A DNA stretch of 64,000 nucleotides from Pseudomonadota bacterium (GTDB taxonomy: Bacteria; Pseudomonadota; Alphaproteobacteria; UBA8366). Under the pieces are notes generated by a model. It saw only the letters and a program-made list of their open reading frames with translations. It had not been told where the DNA came from and did not search any database. Position numbers and translations under genes: made by a program. Every line of letters starts with the position of its first letter. Within the stretch, counting starts at the first letter, position 1. This document shows positions 19,850 through 28,786 of the stretch, piece by piece. The stretch lies in NCBI GenBank assembly GCA_036339585.1, contig JAYZAS010000011.1, positions 1 to 64,000 on the forward strand, read 5' to 3'.

Positions 19850-20420
19850 GGACAAGGGATCTACAGGTAAGCTAATGCCGCCAAGTGATAACAAAAATCG
19901 AACACTTTCGATCATAAGTGCGAATTTGAGGATTAACGGGAACGTGGTCACTGATGGTGTTATTCAGCTCGATGGTATTGTAGATGGTGATGTTATTTGC
20001 GATGATTTGACACTTGGAGAATCAGCAGTAATTAATGGCTCAATACAAGGCAGCAGTATTCGTATTTCCGGTACCGTAAACGGAGAAATAGCCGCCCGTA
20101 ATGTAGAGATTACAAGTACTGCGAAGGTCACCGGCGACATTAGTCATACAAGTTTAATGATAGAAGCCGGAGCATTCGTCCAAGGGTTATGTCGTTACGT
20201 AGAAACAAATAACCCAAAAGAGAGTCCTAAACTTGTAAAAGGTCCCAAATCAAATTTGGTGGCTACTGAAAAAGATCGCTCGGCGTCCAAACCTTCATCC
20301 GCGAGAACAGGAAGTAAATCCACCGTTAGTGGTGCCTCTGACAAAGAGCAACAAGATAGCAAATCATCAACATCAAAAAATTCTTCAGGGAAAGCTGGTA
20401 CAACCGGAAGAAAAGCCTGA
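19833..20420 (+). CDS. Bactofilin cytoskeletal protein
   Basis: The 195-residue protein has a central bactofilin (DUF583) beta-helix at about residues 25-125, seen as short repeated strands (DGVIQLDGIVDGDVICDD, SSIRISGTVNGEIAARNVEI). An unstructured Ser/Lys-rich C-terminal tail follows. Bactofilins polymerise without nucleotide into membrane-associated filaments. The start used overlaps the M23 gene by 17 bp; a second ATG at 19875 would remove the overlap and give a 181-residue protein, so the start is uncertain. The pairing with a membrane-bound M23 peptidase suggests a morphogenetic module. Confidence 0.93.
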   Translation: MFLKGRDKGSTGKLMPPSDNKNRTLSIISANLRINGNVVTDGVIQLDGIVDGDVICDDLTLGESAVINGSIQGSSIRISGTVNGEIAARNVEITSTAKVTGDISHTSLMIEAGAFVQGLCRYVETNNPKESPKLVKGPKSNLVATEKDRSASKPSSARTGSKSTVSGASDKEQQDSKSSTSKNSSGKAGTTGRKA

Positions 20421-20472
20421 AGTTTCAGATTTAGCCCGATTTAGAATAAGCGGGATCGTATTTTCTTCTGGG

Positions 20473-21321
20473 TCAAATCTCACTGAGAAAGAGATTTATT
20501 GCTTTTATAGATTGTGGTTCCCAAAGAGACGGGACATGCCCCGTTTTTGGTATCGTTACTGACAAAAAGTTCGGATGGAGTGTTGCCATACGTTCAAAAC
20601 AATCAGGTAACAAGATGTCAGAATTTTCACCCCGAATTCCCAGCACCGGAATATCGCGTAGCGCGAGAAATAGAGGCCACAAATCAGGAATCTTTTCTGA
20701 TTTGAGCAACGGTTTTACCAAGTTTACGTCCCAGTCAGGATAAAAAATGCCATTTTTGTCCACGCGATATGTGCCTTCAGCAGCTAATCGCCAGTCATCG
20801 TCACTTTGCAGAGAAAGACTAGGGAATTTAGATTTTAATTCAGTTATAGCTGCATCCCAATTAAGTGGCGAGGTCGCTGTCCCGATGTATTCTATAATGC
20901 GTTTACGTCCTGAATTAGCAAGCTCGGGGCCAATGTCATTTAGAATAACACCGCATAGAATACGTGGATAAGCGGCTGCCATTCCCATAGCCAGCAGTCC
21001 TCCGAGTGATGTCCCTATTATGATAACTTTATGAATTCCAGCAAGAGCCAGTAGATGCCGAATATCATTCAAGTACGTAGTCGGAATATAATTATGAGGG
21101 TCTGGGTCACGTGCGGATTTCCCTCGGCCCCTGTAATCAATGGCTAGAACTCTTCTCTCCTTGGATAACCGAGCTGCAGTCCGGTGAAAATCCTTGGAGT
21201 TTCGAGTAAGCCCCGGAAGGCATAGTACTGGTATCTTCTCCTGCTTTGGTGAACCGTAGTCCCGATAATAGATGCATAGGCCATCCTCAGCATGAAAGTA
21301 ATTTTCGGTGAAGGTTATCAT
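20473..21321 (-). CDS. Alpha/beta hydrolase
   Basis: The 282-residue protein has the alpha/beta-hydrolase core: oxyanion region CLPGLTRNSKDF, nucleophile elbow GTSLGG (Ser near residue 104), an acidic position late in the core, and the catalytic His in KTGHVPSLWEP near the end. It resembles stand-alone esterase/lyase-type hydrolases of alphaproteobacteria; the substrate is unknown. Its ATG overlaps the stop of the upstream lytic transglycosylase gene by 1 nt, so the two are probably coupled. It converges on the bactofilin gene. Confidence 0.88.
   Translation of the reverse strand: MITFTENYFHAEDGLCIYYRDYGSPKQEKIPVLCLPGLTRNSKDFHRTAARLSKERRVLAIDYRGRGKSARDPDPHNYIPTTYLNDIRHLLALAGIHKVIIIGTSLGGLLAMGMAAAYPRILCGVILNDIGPELANSGRKRIIEYIGTATSPLNWDAAITELKSKFPSLSLQSDDDWRLAAEGTYRVDKNGIFYPDWDVNLVKPLLKSEKIPDLWPLFLALRDIPVLGIRGENSDILLPDCFERMATLHPNFLSVTIPKTGHVPSLWEPQSIKAINLFLSEI
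20529..20548 (+). terminator. Possible terminator of the M23-bactofilin operon
   Basis: ACGGG, a 6-nt loop and CCCGT followed by a run of five T form a short intrinsic-terminator-like hairpin on the plus strand, about 110 bp after the bactofilin stop. It lies inside the 3' end of the convergent hydrolase gene. The stem is only 5 bp, so the call is weak. Confidence 0.3.
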
Positions 21322-23561
21322 TATTTAAAAATTGAATAGTAGGAGTCGTTAGATTCTTCATCAGAGTTTTCCTCAAAGACTTCAGTCGAAGTTTCTCCCA
21401 TTTTTTCTATACCTTGTTCCTTGCCCTTACGTGGCTTAGCCTTGTTGAAGCGGCGTATTTTATCCTCAAATAAAGTAGATATACCTTCGGAACTGGTAGG
21501 TGCAGCCAACACTGACATGTGTTCGTTTGAACTCGTCATAGATTCTTTAGTGTGAGGGGGGCTACCCCTTAGTTGGGTCATCTCAAATTTTCTCTCGCCG
21601 AGCGTTATTAAAATTTTTCTGCTCGACCCTTTATTTTGGTATACAGTTCGATTCTCCAAAACTCTTTGGACATAATTTCGCGTTTCCTTGTATGGGATTT
21701 TTTCAATCCAGTCGACTTTATCTAAGATTGAAGGCCCCGGACGACCTGAACGGCGAATCCACCTGTTTACAGCGCCAGGTCCGGCATTATAGGCGGCTAG
21801 TGCTAAAATTTCAGAACCGTTATAGCGCGTCAGCAATTGTTTGAGGTAATATTGTCCTAGACGAACATTGTAAGCTGGATCGCGTGTTAAGCGCGCTTTT
21901 GAGTAAGGCACACGCATCTTGCGAGCCACACGATACGCAGTACCAGGCATTAGTTGCATAAGCCCACGAGCCCCCGCGCGGCTGACTGCACCTTTGTAGA
22001 AAGCACTCTCTTGACGCACTAGGCCGTTTATCAAGGTTGGATCTAAATCGTTGTCTAAACGGGTTTTCAATTCCGGATACCCAACATCAATTAGGGGCAC
22101 ACCCTGACGAAGCGCATAACGCGCCGCGCGTATAGCGTAATCACCTCGTTCAGCAGCGTTAGCCAAGTCGCCAATCGCCACCCACAGGTCGGGATCCTTA
22201 TTATTTCTGATAATGTAGTTTAAGAACTTCTTGACGAGTTTTTTCTCTCCAATTTGCGCGAGTAGCACCACAATCTGGGTGATTTCTTTGTCCCAAAACT
22301 TCGTAATTTTGTATTTATTTATTTTGGGTTGCCGAGGCAAATATAAACGTTCCTTTGGAGGAAGATGGATAGCCGCTAGCTGCCCATAAAATCTTGTACT
22401 ATGAGTAGCCGCAACTCGATACCATTGAACTGCGATTGCTGCATTGCCCCCTGCATCAGCGGCACGCCCTGCCCAATATGCTGCCCGCGCCCTGCTGATA
22501 GGATAGCGCACCAACTTAAAAAGTTTTTTAAAGTGCTGAAATGCATCGACATGTCTTTTGAGAAAACGCAGGGCAATCCATCCAGCAAACCATTCTGCTT
22601 CTGCGCGCTCAGCATAACCAGTCTGGCCATGGTCACTGATAAGTTTATATGCCGTTTGAATTTTGCCATTCTGCAAAGCCCAACGAGCAATAAGACGTCT
22701 CTCAAGCCCCCATTTAGCTGGTCGCGTAAGATTATCCGTTGGTGCAGTCTTCAGGAGGTCGTATGCTGTTTTCATCAGACCATTTCGCCTGCGCCATCTC
22801 ACGCGATCGTAGATGAGACCAGGATCATTCCTAAAAATTGGTTGCACTTTCCCGACAGAATAGTCAACGCCAGGGCCCCGTCTTATGAGTTGGATTCGTG
22901 CTTGCCCAAGGTATTGCCGCTCACGGTCGACGAACCTCAATTGTCGCCTTGCAGCATAGACATTGTCATCCCACAGCAGGCGGTCAAGGCGTGCCGCATG
23001 ATTTGAAATAGATAAATATTTGCGGTATTTTCTAAGAAAAGACAGTGCTTCCCTGCGGCCAAAATTTTTATGTATCCAAGCTTCTTGTAACTGCGATTTT
23101 CCAGTTTTTCTCTGGCCGTTATCCATTAGAGCTTGTGCTTTTCGAGCAGCTGCTACCCCTGAAATAGGAGGGTGTTTATCAAACCAAGAAAGAATTGCTG
23201 TTGGCGATAAATCTTTCGGAAAAACTTCTTCTGCCCGACGGATTAAATATCGACGTTGCGGCCATGAGGAATTTTTTTCCAAGAAAGAAGCAATATCAGC
23301 AAAAGTGGCGCCTGTCTTAGGTTCTTTGAGATACATCCAACGTATTGCCTTAGCTGGCAGCGTATTTTCAGCAACTTCAGCAAACCTCATTGCCCTATTA
23401 AACTGGCGACGATGAGCAGCTTTGAAGGCTTTTTTGTAAAGCTTGACGTCATTTTCGCTTAAAAATATTGATTTTGCTGCAGGCTCCCCAAAAGGCTGTA
23501 GCCCCGCACATAAAAGCAAGAGTAAAAAAAGGTGAAGGAAGCGCTCAAGTATATTGCGCAA
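21321..23561 (-). CDS. Soluble lytic murein transglycosylase (Slt70-like)
   Basis: The 746-residue protein has a TTG start and an N-terminal signal peptide (LHLFLLLLLCAGLQ). A long superhelical alpha-solenoid U-domain (about 40-490) is followed by a lysozyme-like SLT domain. Catalytic Glu is in VRQESAF (~517), followed by GLMQLMPGTA and AAYNAGPGAVNRW. It cleaves the MurNAc-GlcNAc bond to give 1,6-anhydro ends in the periplasm. A charged C-terminal tail (~100 residues) beyond the catalytic domain is an extra relative to E. coli Slt. Its stop overlaps the hydrolase start by 1 nt. It is divergent from dapA, with a 198-bp shared upstream region. Confidence 0.93.
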   Translation of the reverse strand: MRNILERFLHLFLLLLLCAGLQPFGEPAAKSIFLSENDVKLYKKAFKAAHRRQFNRAMRFAEVAENTLPAKAIRWMYLKEPKTGATFADIASFLEKNSSWPQRRYLIRRAEEVFPKDLSPTAILSWFDKHPPISGVAAARKAQALMDNGQRKTGKSQLQEAWIHKNFGRREALSFLRKYRKYLSISNHAARLDRLLWDDNVYAARRQLRFVDRERQYLGQARIQLIRRGPGVDYSVGKVQPIFRNDPGLIYDRVRWRRRNGLMKTAYDLLKTAPTDNLTRPAKWGLERRLIARWALQNGKIQTAYKLISDHGQTGYAERAEAEWFAGWIALRFLKRHVDAFQHFKKLFKLVRYPISRARAAYWAGRAADAGGNAAIAVQWYRVAATHSTRFYGQLAAIHLPPKERLYLPRQPKINKYKITKFWDKEITQIVVLLAQIGEKKLVKKFLNYIIRNNKDPDLWVAIGDLANAAERGDYAIRAARYALRQGVPLIDVGYPELKTRLDNDLDPTLINGLVRQESAFYKGAVSRAGARGLMQLMPGTAYRVARKMRVPYSKARLTRDPAYNVRLGQYYLKQLLTRYNGSEILALAAYNAGPGAVNRWIRRSGRPGPSILDKVDWIEKIPYKETRNYVQRVLENRTVYQNKGSSRKILITLGERKFEMTQLRGSPPHTKESMTSSNEHMSVLAAPTSSEGISTLFEDKIRRFNKAKPRKGKEQGIEKMGETSTEVFEENSDEESNDSYYSIFK

Positions 23562-23759
23562 AACTTAAGTCTCACTGGTTGAGGGTCTATTGACTTGCCT
23601 TATAATATTGACTGCTTTGCATTTAGCAACATGAACAAAAGTGGATAATTACTTTTTTTTAAAAGGTAGTAAAATATCGGAATACTTGCTGTTGGCCCAA
23701 ATACGGCGTTAATGTAATTTCTTAGTTGGTTTAATAGCTTATAAGGTGGCCGTTTAGCG

Positions 23760-24635
23760 ATGTTTAAAGGATCGATGACTGCGTTAATCACGCCCTTCCG
23801 TGATGGTAAGGTTGACGAAAAAGCATTCCAGAGTTTTGTTGAGTGGCAGATAGAGCAGGGCACGCATGCCCTCGTTCCAGTTGGCACCACCGGCGAGTCG
23901 CCAACGCTTAGCCACAGTGAGCACAAGCGGGTAGTCGAGTTATGCATAGAGGCCACCGCTGGAAGAGTTCCGGTAATTGCGGGGGCAGGTTCTAATTCCA
24001 CTGAGGAAGCTATCGCTTTTACCAGGCATGCAGAAACTTCTGGTGCGGATGGAGCATTAAGTGTATGCCCCTATTACAATAAACCATCGCAGGAGGGAAT
24101 GTACCTGCATTTTAAAGCTGTAGCGGAGTCAGCTAATATACCTATCTTGATTTATAACATTCCCGGCAGATCGGTGGCAGATTTGTCTATTGAAACCATG
24201 GCCAAGTTAGCAAATATCCAGAATATCGTCGGCGTGAAGGACGCTACCGCCGACTTGTCCAGACCTTTAGCAAGCAGACTAGCAATTGGGGATGAGTTCC
24301 TCCAGATATCTGGCGAGGATGCTACTATTGCTGCATTTCTGGCTCAGGGTGGGCACGGGTGTATTTCAGTAACATCAAATGTTGCACCAAAAGCATGCGC
24401 GGATTTGCATAATGCTTGGCAAGAAGGTGATATGGAAAGGTTTAAGACCTTACGAGATCTATTGATGCCTCTTCATGAGGCAATTTTTTGTGAGCCGAGC
24501 CCGGCACCAGCTAAATATGGGGTTCACCTTTTGAGGGATCTGTCGTATGATGTTCGGCTTCCCTTGATATCCTTGACAGAAACTGGTCAGGCAAGAATGC
24601 GTGATGCAATGGTCAAAGTAGGCGTAATAAATTAG
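23760..24635 (+). CDS. dapA: 4-hydroxy-tetrahydrodipicolinate synthase
   Basis: This 291-residue TIM-barrel enzyme condenses pyruvate with aspartate semialdehyde in lysine and meso-diaminopimelate synthesis. The substrate-binding GTTGES is at 42-47, the catalytic Tyr in IYNIPGR (~133), and the Schiff-base Lys in GVKDATAD (~161). Length and motifs are those of the family. It precedes smpB by 17 bp on the same strand, an order common in alphaproteobacteria. Confidence 0.96.
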   Translation: MFKGSMTALITPFRDGKVDEKAFQSFVEWQIEQGTHALVPVGTTGESPTLSHSEHKRVVELCIEATAGRVPVIAGAGSNSTEEAIAFTRHAETSGADGALSVCPYYNKPSQEGMYLHFKAVAESANIPILIYNIPGRSVADLSIETMAKLANIQNIVGVKDATADLSRPLASRLAIGDEFLQISGEDATIAAFLAQGGHGCISVTSNVAPKACADLHNAWQEGDMERFKTLRDLLMPLHEAIFCEPSPAPAKYGVHLLRDLSYDVRLPLISLTETGQARMRDAMVKVGVIN

Positions 24636-24652
24636 TAGTTGTATCATTTAAA

Positions 24653-25120
24653 ATGACAAAAAAACCGAGGGTACGGCAGGCTGAGATTAAAAATCGAAAA
24701 GCACGCTTTGATTATTTTATAAATGAGACGCTTGAGGCGGGCTTGGTGTTGGTTGGCAGTGAGGTAAAATCATTGCGCGCTGGTAAAGCAAGTCTTGCCC
24801 GGGCCTTTGCAGGACCAAAAGGTGGGGAACTTTATCTACAGAATTGTAATATTGATGATTACACAGAAGCAAACCGTTTTGGGCATGAACCGCGCAGGGC
24901 GCGTAAATTATTGGTTCATAAGCGTGAGCGTAATCGTTTGATGGGGGCCGTTCAACGCGAGGGTTATTCTTTGATCCCCATGAAGCTTTATTTCAACGAA
25001 CGGGGAATAGCTAAAGTTCAACTTGGGCTGGGAAAAGGAAAAAAGAAATACGATAAACGGCAGGTGCAGAAAGAGCGAGACTGGAACCGTCAGAAATCGC
25101 GCTTATTGCGAAACGGTTGA
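24653..25120 (+). CDS. smpB: SsrA-binding protein
   Basis: The 155-residue OB-fold protein binds tmRNA and brings it to stalled ribosomes. Family motifs are clear: NRKARFDYFI near the start, GLVLVGSEVKSLRAGKASL, the LYLQNCNIDDY strand, and the basic tail KKKYDKRQ...RDWNR. It probably shares a transcript with dapA. No ssrA RNA gene was recognised within the window. Confidence 0.97.
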   Translation: MTKKPRVRQAEIKNRKARFDYFINETLEAGLVLVGSEVKSLRAGKASLARAFAGPKGGELYLQNCNIDDYTEANRFGHEPRRARKLLVHKRERNRLMGAVQREGYSLIPMKLYFNERGIAKVQLGLGKGKKKYDKRQVQKERDWNRQKSRLLRNG

Positions 25121-25248
25121 GCACAAATTTCTCGCGCGTGGGCTCAGATGCAGTTGCTAAAGTTGAGAAGCAGTTCACAGACAGTATTTATCATTACTCA
25201 GGTTCATATTTCTTTTGATAGGTAGACTTTTTGTATATCGCCTGCTGT

Positions 25249-26016
25249 CTAAAAATTATCCTTAAGCCTGCGGATTTCTGAAAAAACCGTTAATGCATCG
25301 GCTCCCTGCAATCCTATGGTGGTTTGGATGTTTTCACTTGCAGGCCGCACAAATGGGTTAGTGGCACGTTCTAACCCAATTGTGGTCGGTACGGTTGGTA
25401 GGTTATTTGCTCGTAACGTATTGATCTCATCACTTCGAGCCTTGAGTCGTTCATTGGCAGGCTCAATGGTCAAAGCAAATTTTGCATTAGCTTGCGTGTA
25501 TTCATGTCCGCAGTAAACAGAAGTTTCATTGGGAAGTGTCATAAGCTTCTGTAAGCTTGCCCACATCATGGATGGAGTCCCTTCAAATAAACGCCCGCAT
25601 CCCAGAGCGAAAAGAGTGTCTCCTACAAACGCGATCCCCTCGGTTGCAAAGTAAAACGCGATGTGTCCCGAGGTGTGGCCAGGTACTTCAAGTACTTTCG
25701 CCTTTATAGCTCCAAATAAAAATTCTTCATCATTGGCTACTTGGATATCTATTCCTGGTATACGTTCGGCATCATTAGTGGCCCCGATAATCGTGCACGC
25801 CCATTGCTCTTTTAGTTGTAAATTAGCTTCGGTGTGATCTACATGATGGTGGGTGTTCAAGATATGGGAAAGTTGCCACCCTTTCTCAGCTAGGCCGGCG
25901 TTGATCGCATTTCCATCAGGTGTATCAATCGATGCAGTCAAACCTGTAGCCGGGTCATGAGCGAGGAAGCCATAATTGTCTGATCGACAGGGGAATTGAT
26001 GGATTTGGAGTGGCAT
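25249..26016 (-). CDS. gloB: Hydroxyacylglutathione hydrolase (glyoxalase II)
   Basis: This 255-residue metallo-beta-lactamase-fold enzyme hydrolyses S-D-lactoylglutathione to lactate and glutathione. The binuclear metal motif THHHVDH is at 55-61, with the further ligand regions GHTSGHIAF, FVGDTLFALGCGRLFEG and YCGHEYTQANAKFA all present. C-terminal glutathione-contact segments (ERLKARSDE, NPFVR) match GloB rather than generic hydrolases. It converges on smpB. Confidence 0.95.
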   Translation of the reverse strand: MPLQIHQFPCRSDNYGFLAHDPATGLTASIDTPDGNAINAGLAEKGWQLSHILNTHHHVDHTEANLQLKEQWACTIIGATNDAERIPGIDIQVANDEEFLFGAIKAKVLEVPGHTSGHIAFYFATEGIAFVGDTLFALGCGRLFEGTPSMMWASLQKLMTLPNETSVYCGHEYTQANAKFALTIEPANERLKARSDEINTLRANNLPTVPTTIGLERATNPFVRPASENIQTTIGLQGADALTVFSEIRRLKDNF

Positions 26017-26135
26017 TTTTTGGCCCTTTAATTAGCGGTTGTTAGATATCAGAGTAATTTTTTAATTCCGGAAATGCTATAGTAATTATTCAACCGCATT
26101 TGTACATCCACACATGTTCGCAGAGGGAGGAAAAC

Positions 26136-26408
26136 GTGAAAGATAGCGCAGATATTGTAAATGCAGATATTGAGATTGCAGATGGATTTATTCATTTAGC
26201 GAACGAAAAGTTAGAAGCTGGTTTTGATCCTTTTAAAGTAAGCGCGGCAATGGTGCATGCAGCAGCTAATTTTAGTGCTTTTGCATATGCAAATGGAAAT
26301 AAGGGACCATTAGATGATAAGCGATTAATACAAGAATTTCACCAATTGCTTTTAGGATATGATGACCACCATCGAAAACGACTTAAAAAGGAAAATGACA
26401 AAGTATAA
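26136..26408 (+). CDS. DUF3144 family small protein
   Basis: The start is taken as GTG at 26136 because a strong GGGAGG ribosome-binding site (26124-26130) sits just upstream, which gives 90 residues; a longer frame exists but has no such site. The protein has the DUF3144 pattern: ADGFIHLANEK near residue 16, then KVSAAMVHAAANFSAFAYA, and a C-terminal FHQLLLGYDDHH. It is helical and cytoplasmic, and the family has no established function. The gene stands between gloB (divergent) and a GGT gene. Confidence 0.8.
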   Translation: MKDSADIVNADIEIADGFIHLANEKLEAGFDPFKVSAAMVHAAANFSAFAYANGNKGPLDDKRLIQEFHQLLLGYDDHHRKRLKKENDKV

Positions 26409-26467
26409 AGTAAAGGTAGGGTGTCGGTTGTTATCTAAAAATTTTAGCAATTTCTATAGGGAATTTT

Positions 26468-28330
26468 ATGAAGAAAATTGACATTGAGCGTATTTTTAGG
26501 GCGAGCGGTACTGCTCCAACAGCAGCACTCGATGGCGAAGCTCCTTTTTCGACACGACCAGAACTGATCGGGACTTTTGGTATGGTGGCCTCTAGTCATT
26601 GGCTGGCCACAGCATCGGGTATGTCAATCCTAGAGAAAGGAGGCAATGCATTTGATGCTGCTGTGGCTACAACATTTGCGTTGCAGGTTGTGGAGCCGTC
26701 AATGTGTGGGGTGGGTGGCGAGGCGCCAATGATATTTTGTGATGCAAAGACTAATAATATTCATGTGATAAGTGGGCAGGGGACAGCCCCTGCGTCGGCA
26801 AATATTAAAGCTTATCGAGACATTGGTCTCGAGATTGTGCCGGGCTCAGGTCTGCTCCCAGCAGTAGTGCCCGGTGCTTTTGATGGCCTAATGAAGCTGC
26901 TCCGCGATTGGGGTACGATGACTTTACCCGAAATCTTAGCGCCTGCCATAGGGTATGCCCGAAAAGGTTATCCTATGTCTGGACGAGTTTGTTCCACAAT
27001 TGCAGGCTTAACAGAACTTTTCAATGAGCACTGGCCGACTTCCGCTTCTATCTATCTGTCCAATGGGGAAGCTCCTAAACCATGGGTGCTCTTCAAAAAT
27101 CTTCCGCTTGCTGAATTTTTTATTCGCATTGTTGCTGAGTATGAGGGGGCTCGCGGTGATAGGGAGAGCAAAATTGAAAGTGCGCGTAACGCGTTCTACA
27201 AAGGGTTTGTTGCAGATGCAATTGGTCGTTTCGTAGCTGAGAATAAATTCCTCGACACAACAGGTGAGTGCCATGGTGGGTTTTTGACTGCACAGGATTT
27301 AGCAAGTTTTGAAACCTCTCTTGAAGTCCCACTAAGCATCGACTACGGCGAGTATTCTGTTTTTAAAATGGGTTCATGGAGCCAAGGACCAACATTTTTG
27401 CAACAGCTTGAGATGTTGAAAAACTTTGATGTTAAATCGATGGATCCTGATGGACCTGATTTTGTGCACACCATTGCAGAAACAACTAAATTGGCCTTCG
27501 CTGACCGAGAAAAGTTTTATGGTGATCCAAAATTTGTGGATGTGCCAATTGAAATACTCCTTTCGGAAGAATATGGACGACAACGCTCAAGCCTTATTAC
27601 TGAACAATCATCGGGCGAAATTAGGCCGGGGAGAATAGATGGATATGGTGGTCCTGTTATATATGGGTTAGGTGATGGGAGTCGCGTAAGCGTGGGAGAT
27701 GACGGGGTAATAACGAAGGTAGCAACGGCGAGTGGCTCAACTATTGCTTCTGGTGACACAGTCCATCTAGATATTGCTGACAAAGAAGGAAATATGATTT
27801 CGATAACTCCTTCAGGGGGGTGGCTTCGTAGTTCTCCTGTGATCCCAGAACTTGGGTTTCAACTTTCTAATCGCGGACAGATTTTTACCTTGGATGAAGG
27901 TTCTCCTGGTGCTATTGAGCCAGGGAAACGCCCACGCACTACCCTAAGTCCGGGGTTTGTAAATCGTGCGGGTAAACCTTATATGGCTTTCGGTACGCCA
28001 GGTGCCGATCGGCAAGACCAGTGGGCCTTGCAATTTTTTTTACGTCACGTAGACCACGGTCAAAATATACAGCAGGCCATAGATGGACCCACATTTAATA
28101 CAGATCATTTCCCTGGGTCTTTCTTTCCAAAACAGGCAAAACTTAGGTCATTGTCCCTTGAAGGTAGATTCTCACGTGAGACTATCTCGGAGTTGGAACG
28201 CCGTGGTCACATTGTTGAAGTTGGAGAAGATTGGTGCCAGGGTAGGATGACAGCGGTGGCTAAGGAGGGTTGTTATTTGAAAGCGGGTGCAAGCGCCCGT
28301 TATATGCAGACCTATGCTGCTGGGCGTTAA
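26468..28330 (+). CDS. Gamma-glutamyltransferase-like Ntn hydrolase
   Basis: The 620-residue protein is a member of the GGT superfamily, whose members are made as a precursor and self-cleave before a catalytic Thr. N-terminal motifs GGNAFDAAVATTFALQVVEP and GVGGEAP are present. The cleavage/nucleophile Thr is in SGDTVHLDIAD (~430), where classical enzymes have T-T-H-x-S-V-V-D. PRTTLSPGFV and the AFGTPGADRQDQW segment end the small subunit. There is no signal peptide, so it is probably cytoplasmic, unlike E. coli GGT. The substrate may be another gamma-glutamyl amide or an acyl-amide. A second member lies at 45.0 kb. Confidence 0.88.
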   Translation: MKKIDIERIFRASGTAPTAALDGEAPFSTRPELIGTFGMVASSHWLATASGMSILEKGGNAFDAAVATTFALQVVEPSMCGVGGEAPMIFCDAKTNNIHVISGQGTAPASANIKAYRDIGLEIVPGSGLLPAVVPGAFDGLMKLLRDWGTMTLPEILAPAIGYARKGYPMSGRVCSTIAGLTELFNEHWPTSASIYLSNGEAPKPWVLFKNLPLAEFFIRIVAEYEGARGDRESKIESARNAFYKGFVADAIGRFVAENKFLDTTGECHGGFLTAQDLASFETSLEVPLSIDYGEYSVFKMGSWSQGPTFLQQLEMLKNFDVKSMDPDGPDFVHTIAETTKLAFADREKFYGDPKFVDVPIEILLSEEYGRQRSSLITEQSSGEIRPGRIDGYGGPVIYGLGDGSRVSVGDDGVITKVATASGSTIASGDTVHLDIADKEGNMISITPSGGWLRSSPVIPELGFQLSNRGQIFTLDEGSPGAIEPGKRPRTTLSPGFVNRAGKPYMAFGTPGADRQDQWALQFFLRHVDHGQNIQQAIDGPTFNTDHFPGSFFPKQAKLRSLSLEGRFSRETISELERRGHIVEVGEDWCQGRMTAVAKEGCYLKAGASARYMQTYAAGR

Positions 28331-28778
28331 AAAAAACCTTTTAAGATTAGGACTATTAGCGGGCATCATGAATTCGATGTTATTACCTACTAGTGCTTTT
28401 GGATCAGCCCTTCAGAAATTTTGGTGGGAAAGCAGATTAATAATATTATTTTCGCCATCTACCCTTAACAGTAATTTTAACACCCAAAAACGAGACGTTG
28501 AGTCATCTATTGGCGGTATGCTTGAACGGCAGATGCTCATCGTAAAAGTGGTCGGTCAGCGTCCTGTAAAGGTCAATGGCGTCATCGACACAACCCTTAA
28601 CGGATCAAAGTTGCGTTCAGAATATAGGGTTCTGAAAAAACAGTTTTCAGTTGTTCTTATTGGCAAAGACGGAGATGAAAAAGGTAGGTGGTTGAAGCCG
28701 GTGAAGTTAGAAAAAATATTCGATCTTGTTGATCAAATGCCGATGCGTATAAATGAAATTTACGAGCAAGGTGGTTAA
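28314..28778 (+). CDS. DUF4174 family exported protein
   Basis: Using ATG 28314 (overlapping the GGT 3' end by 17 nt) gives 154 residues with a signal peptide (KKNLLRLGLLAGIMNSMLLP) and a mature part with the DUF4174 pattern: WWESRLIILFSPS, then FSVVLIGKDGDEKGRW, and the C-terminal DLVDQMPMRINEI. The fold is expected to be thioredoxin-like without a CxxC pair. The function is not established. Overlap suggests co-expression with the GGT gene. It converges on the sulfatase with an 8-bp gap. Confidence 0.75.
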   Translation: MLLGVKKNLLRLGLLAGIMNSMLLPTSAFGSALQKFWWESRLIILFSPSTLNSNFNTQKRDVESSIGGMLERQMLIVKVVGQRPVKVNGVIDTTLNGSKLRSEYRVLKKQFSVVLIGKDGDEKGRWLKPVKLEKIFDLVDQMPMRINEIYEQGG

Positions 28779-28786
28779 ATAAACTA

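Noticed and set aside
23590-23614. TTGACT and TATAAT boxes upstream of dapA
   Set aside because: Spacing between boxes (5 bp) does not fit a sigma-70 promoter and no good alternative pairing was found.
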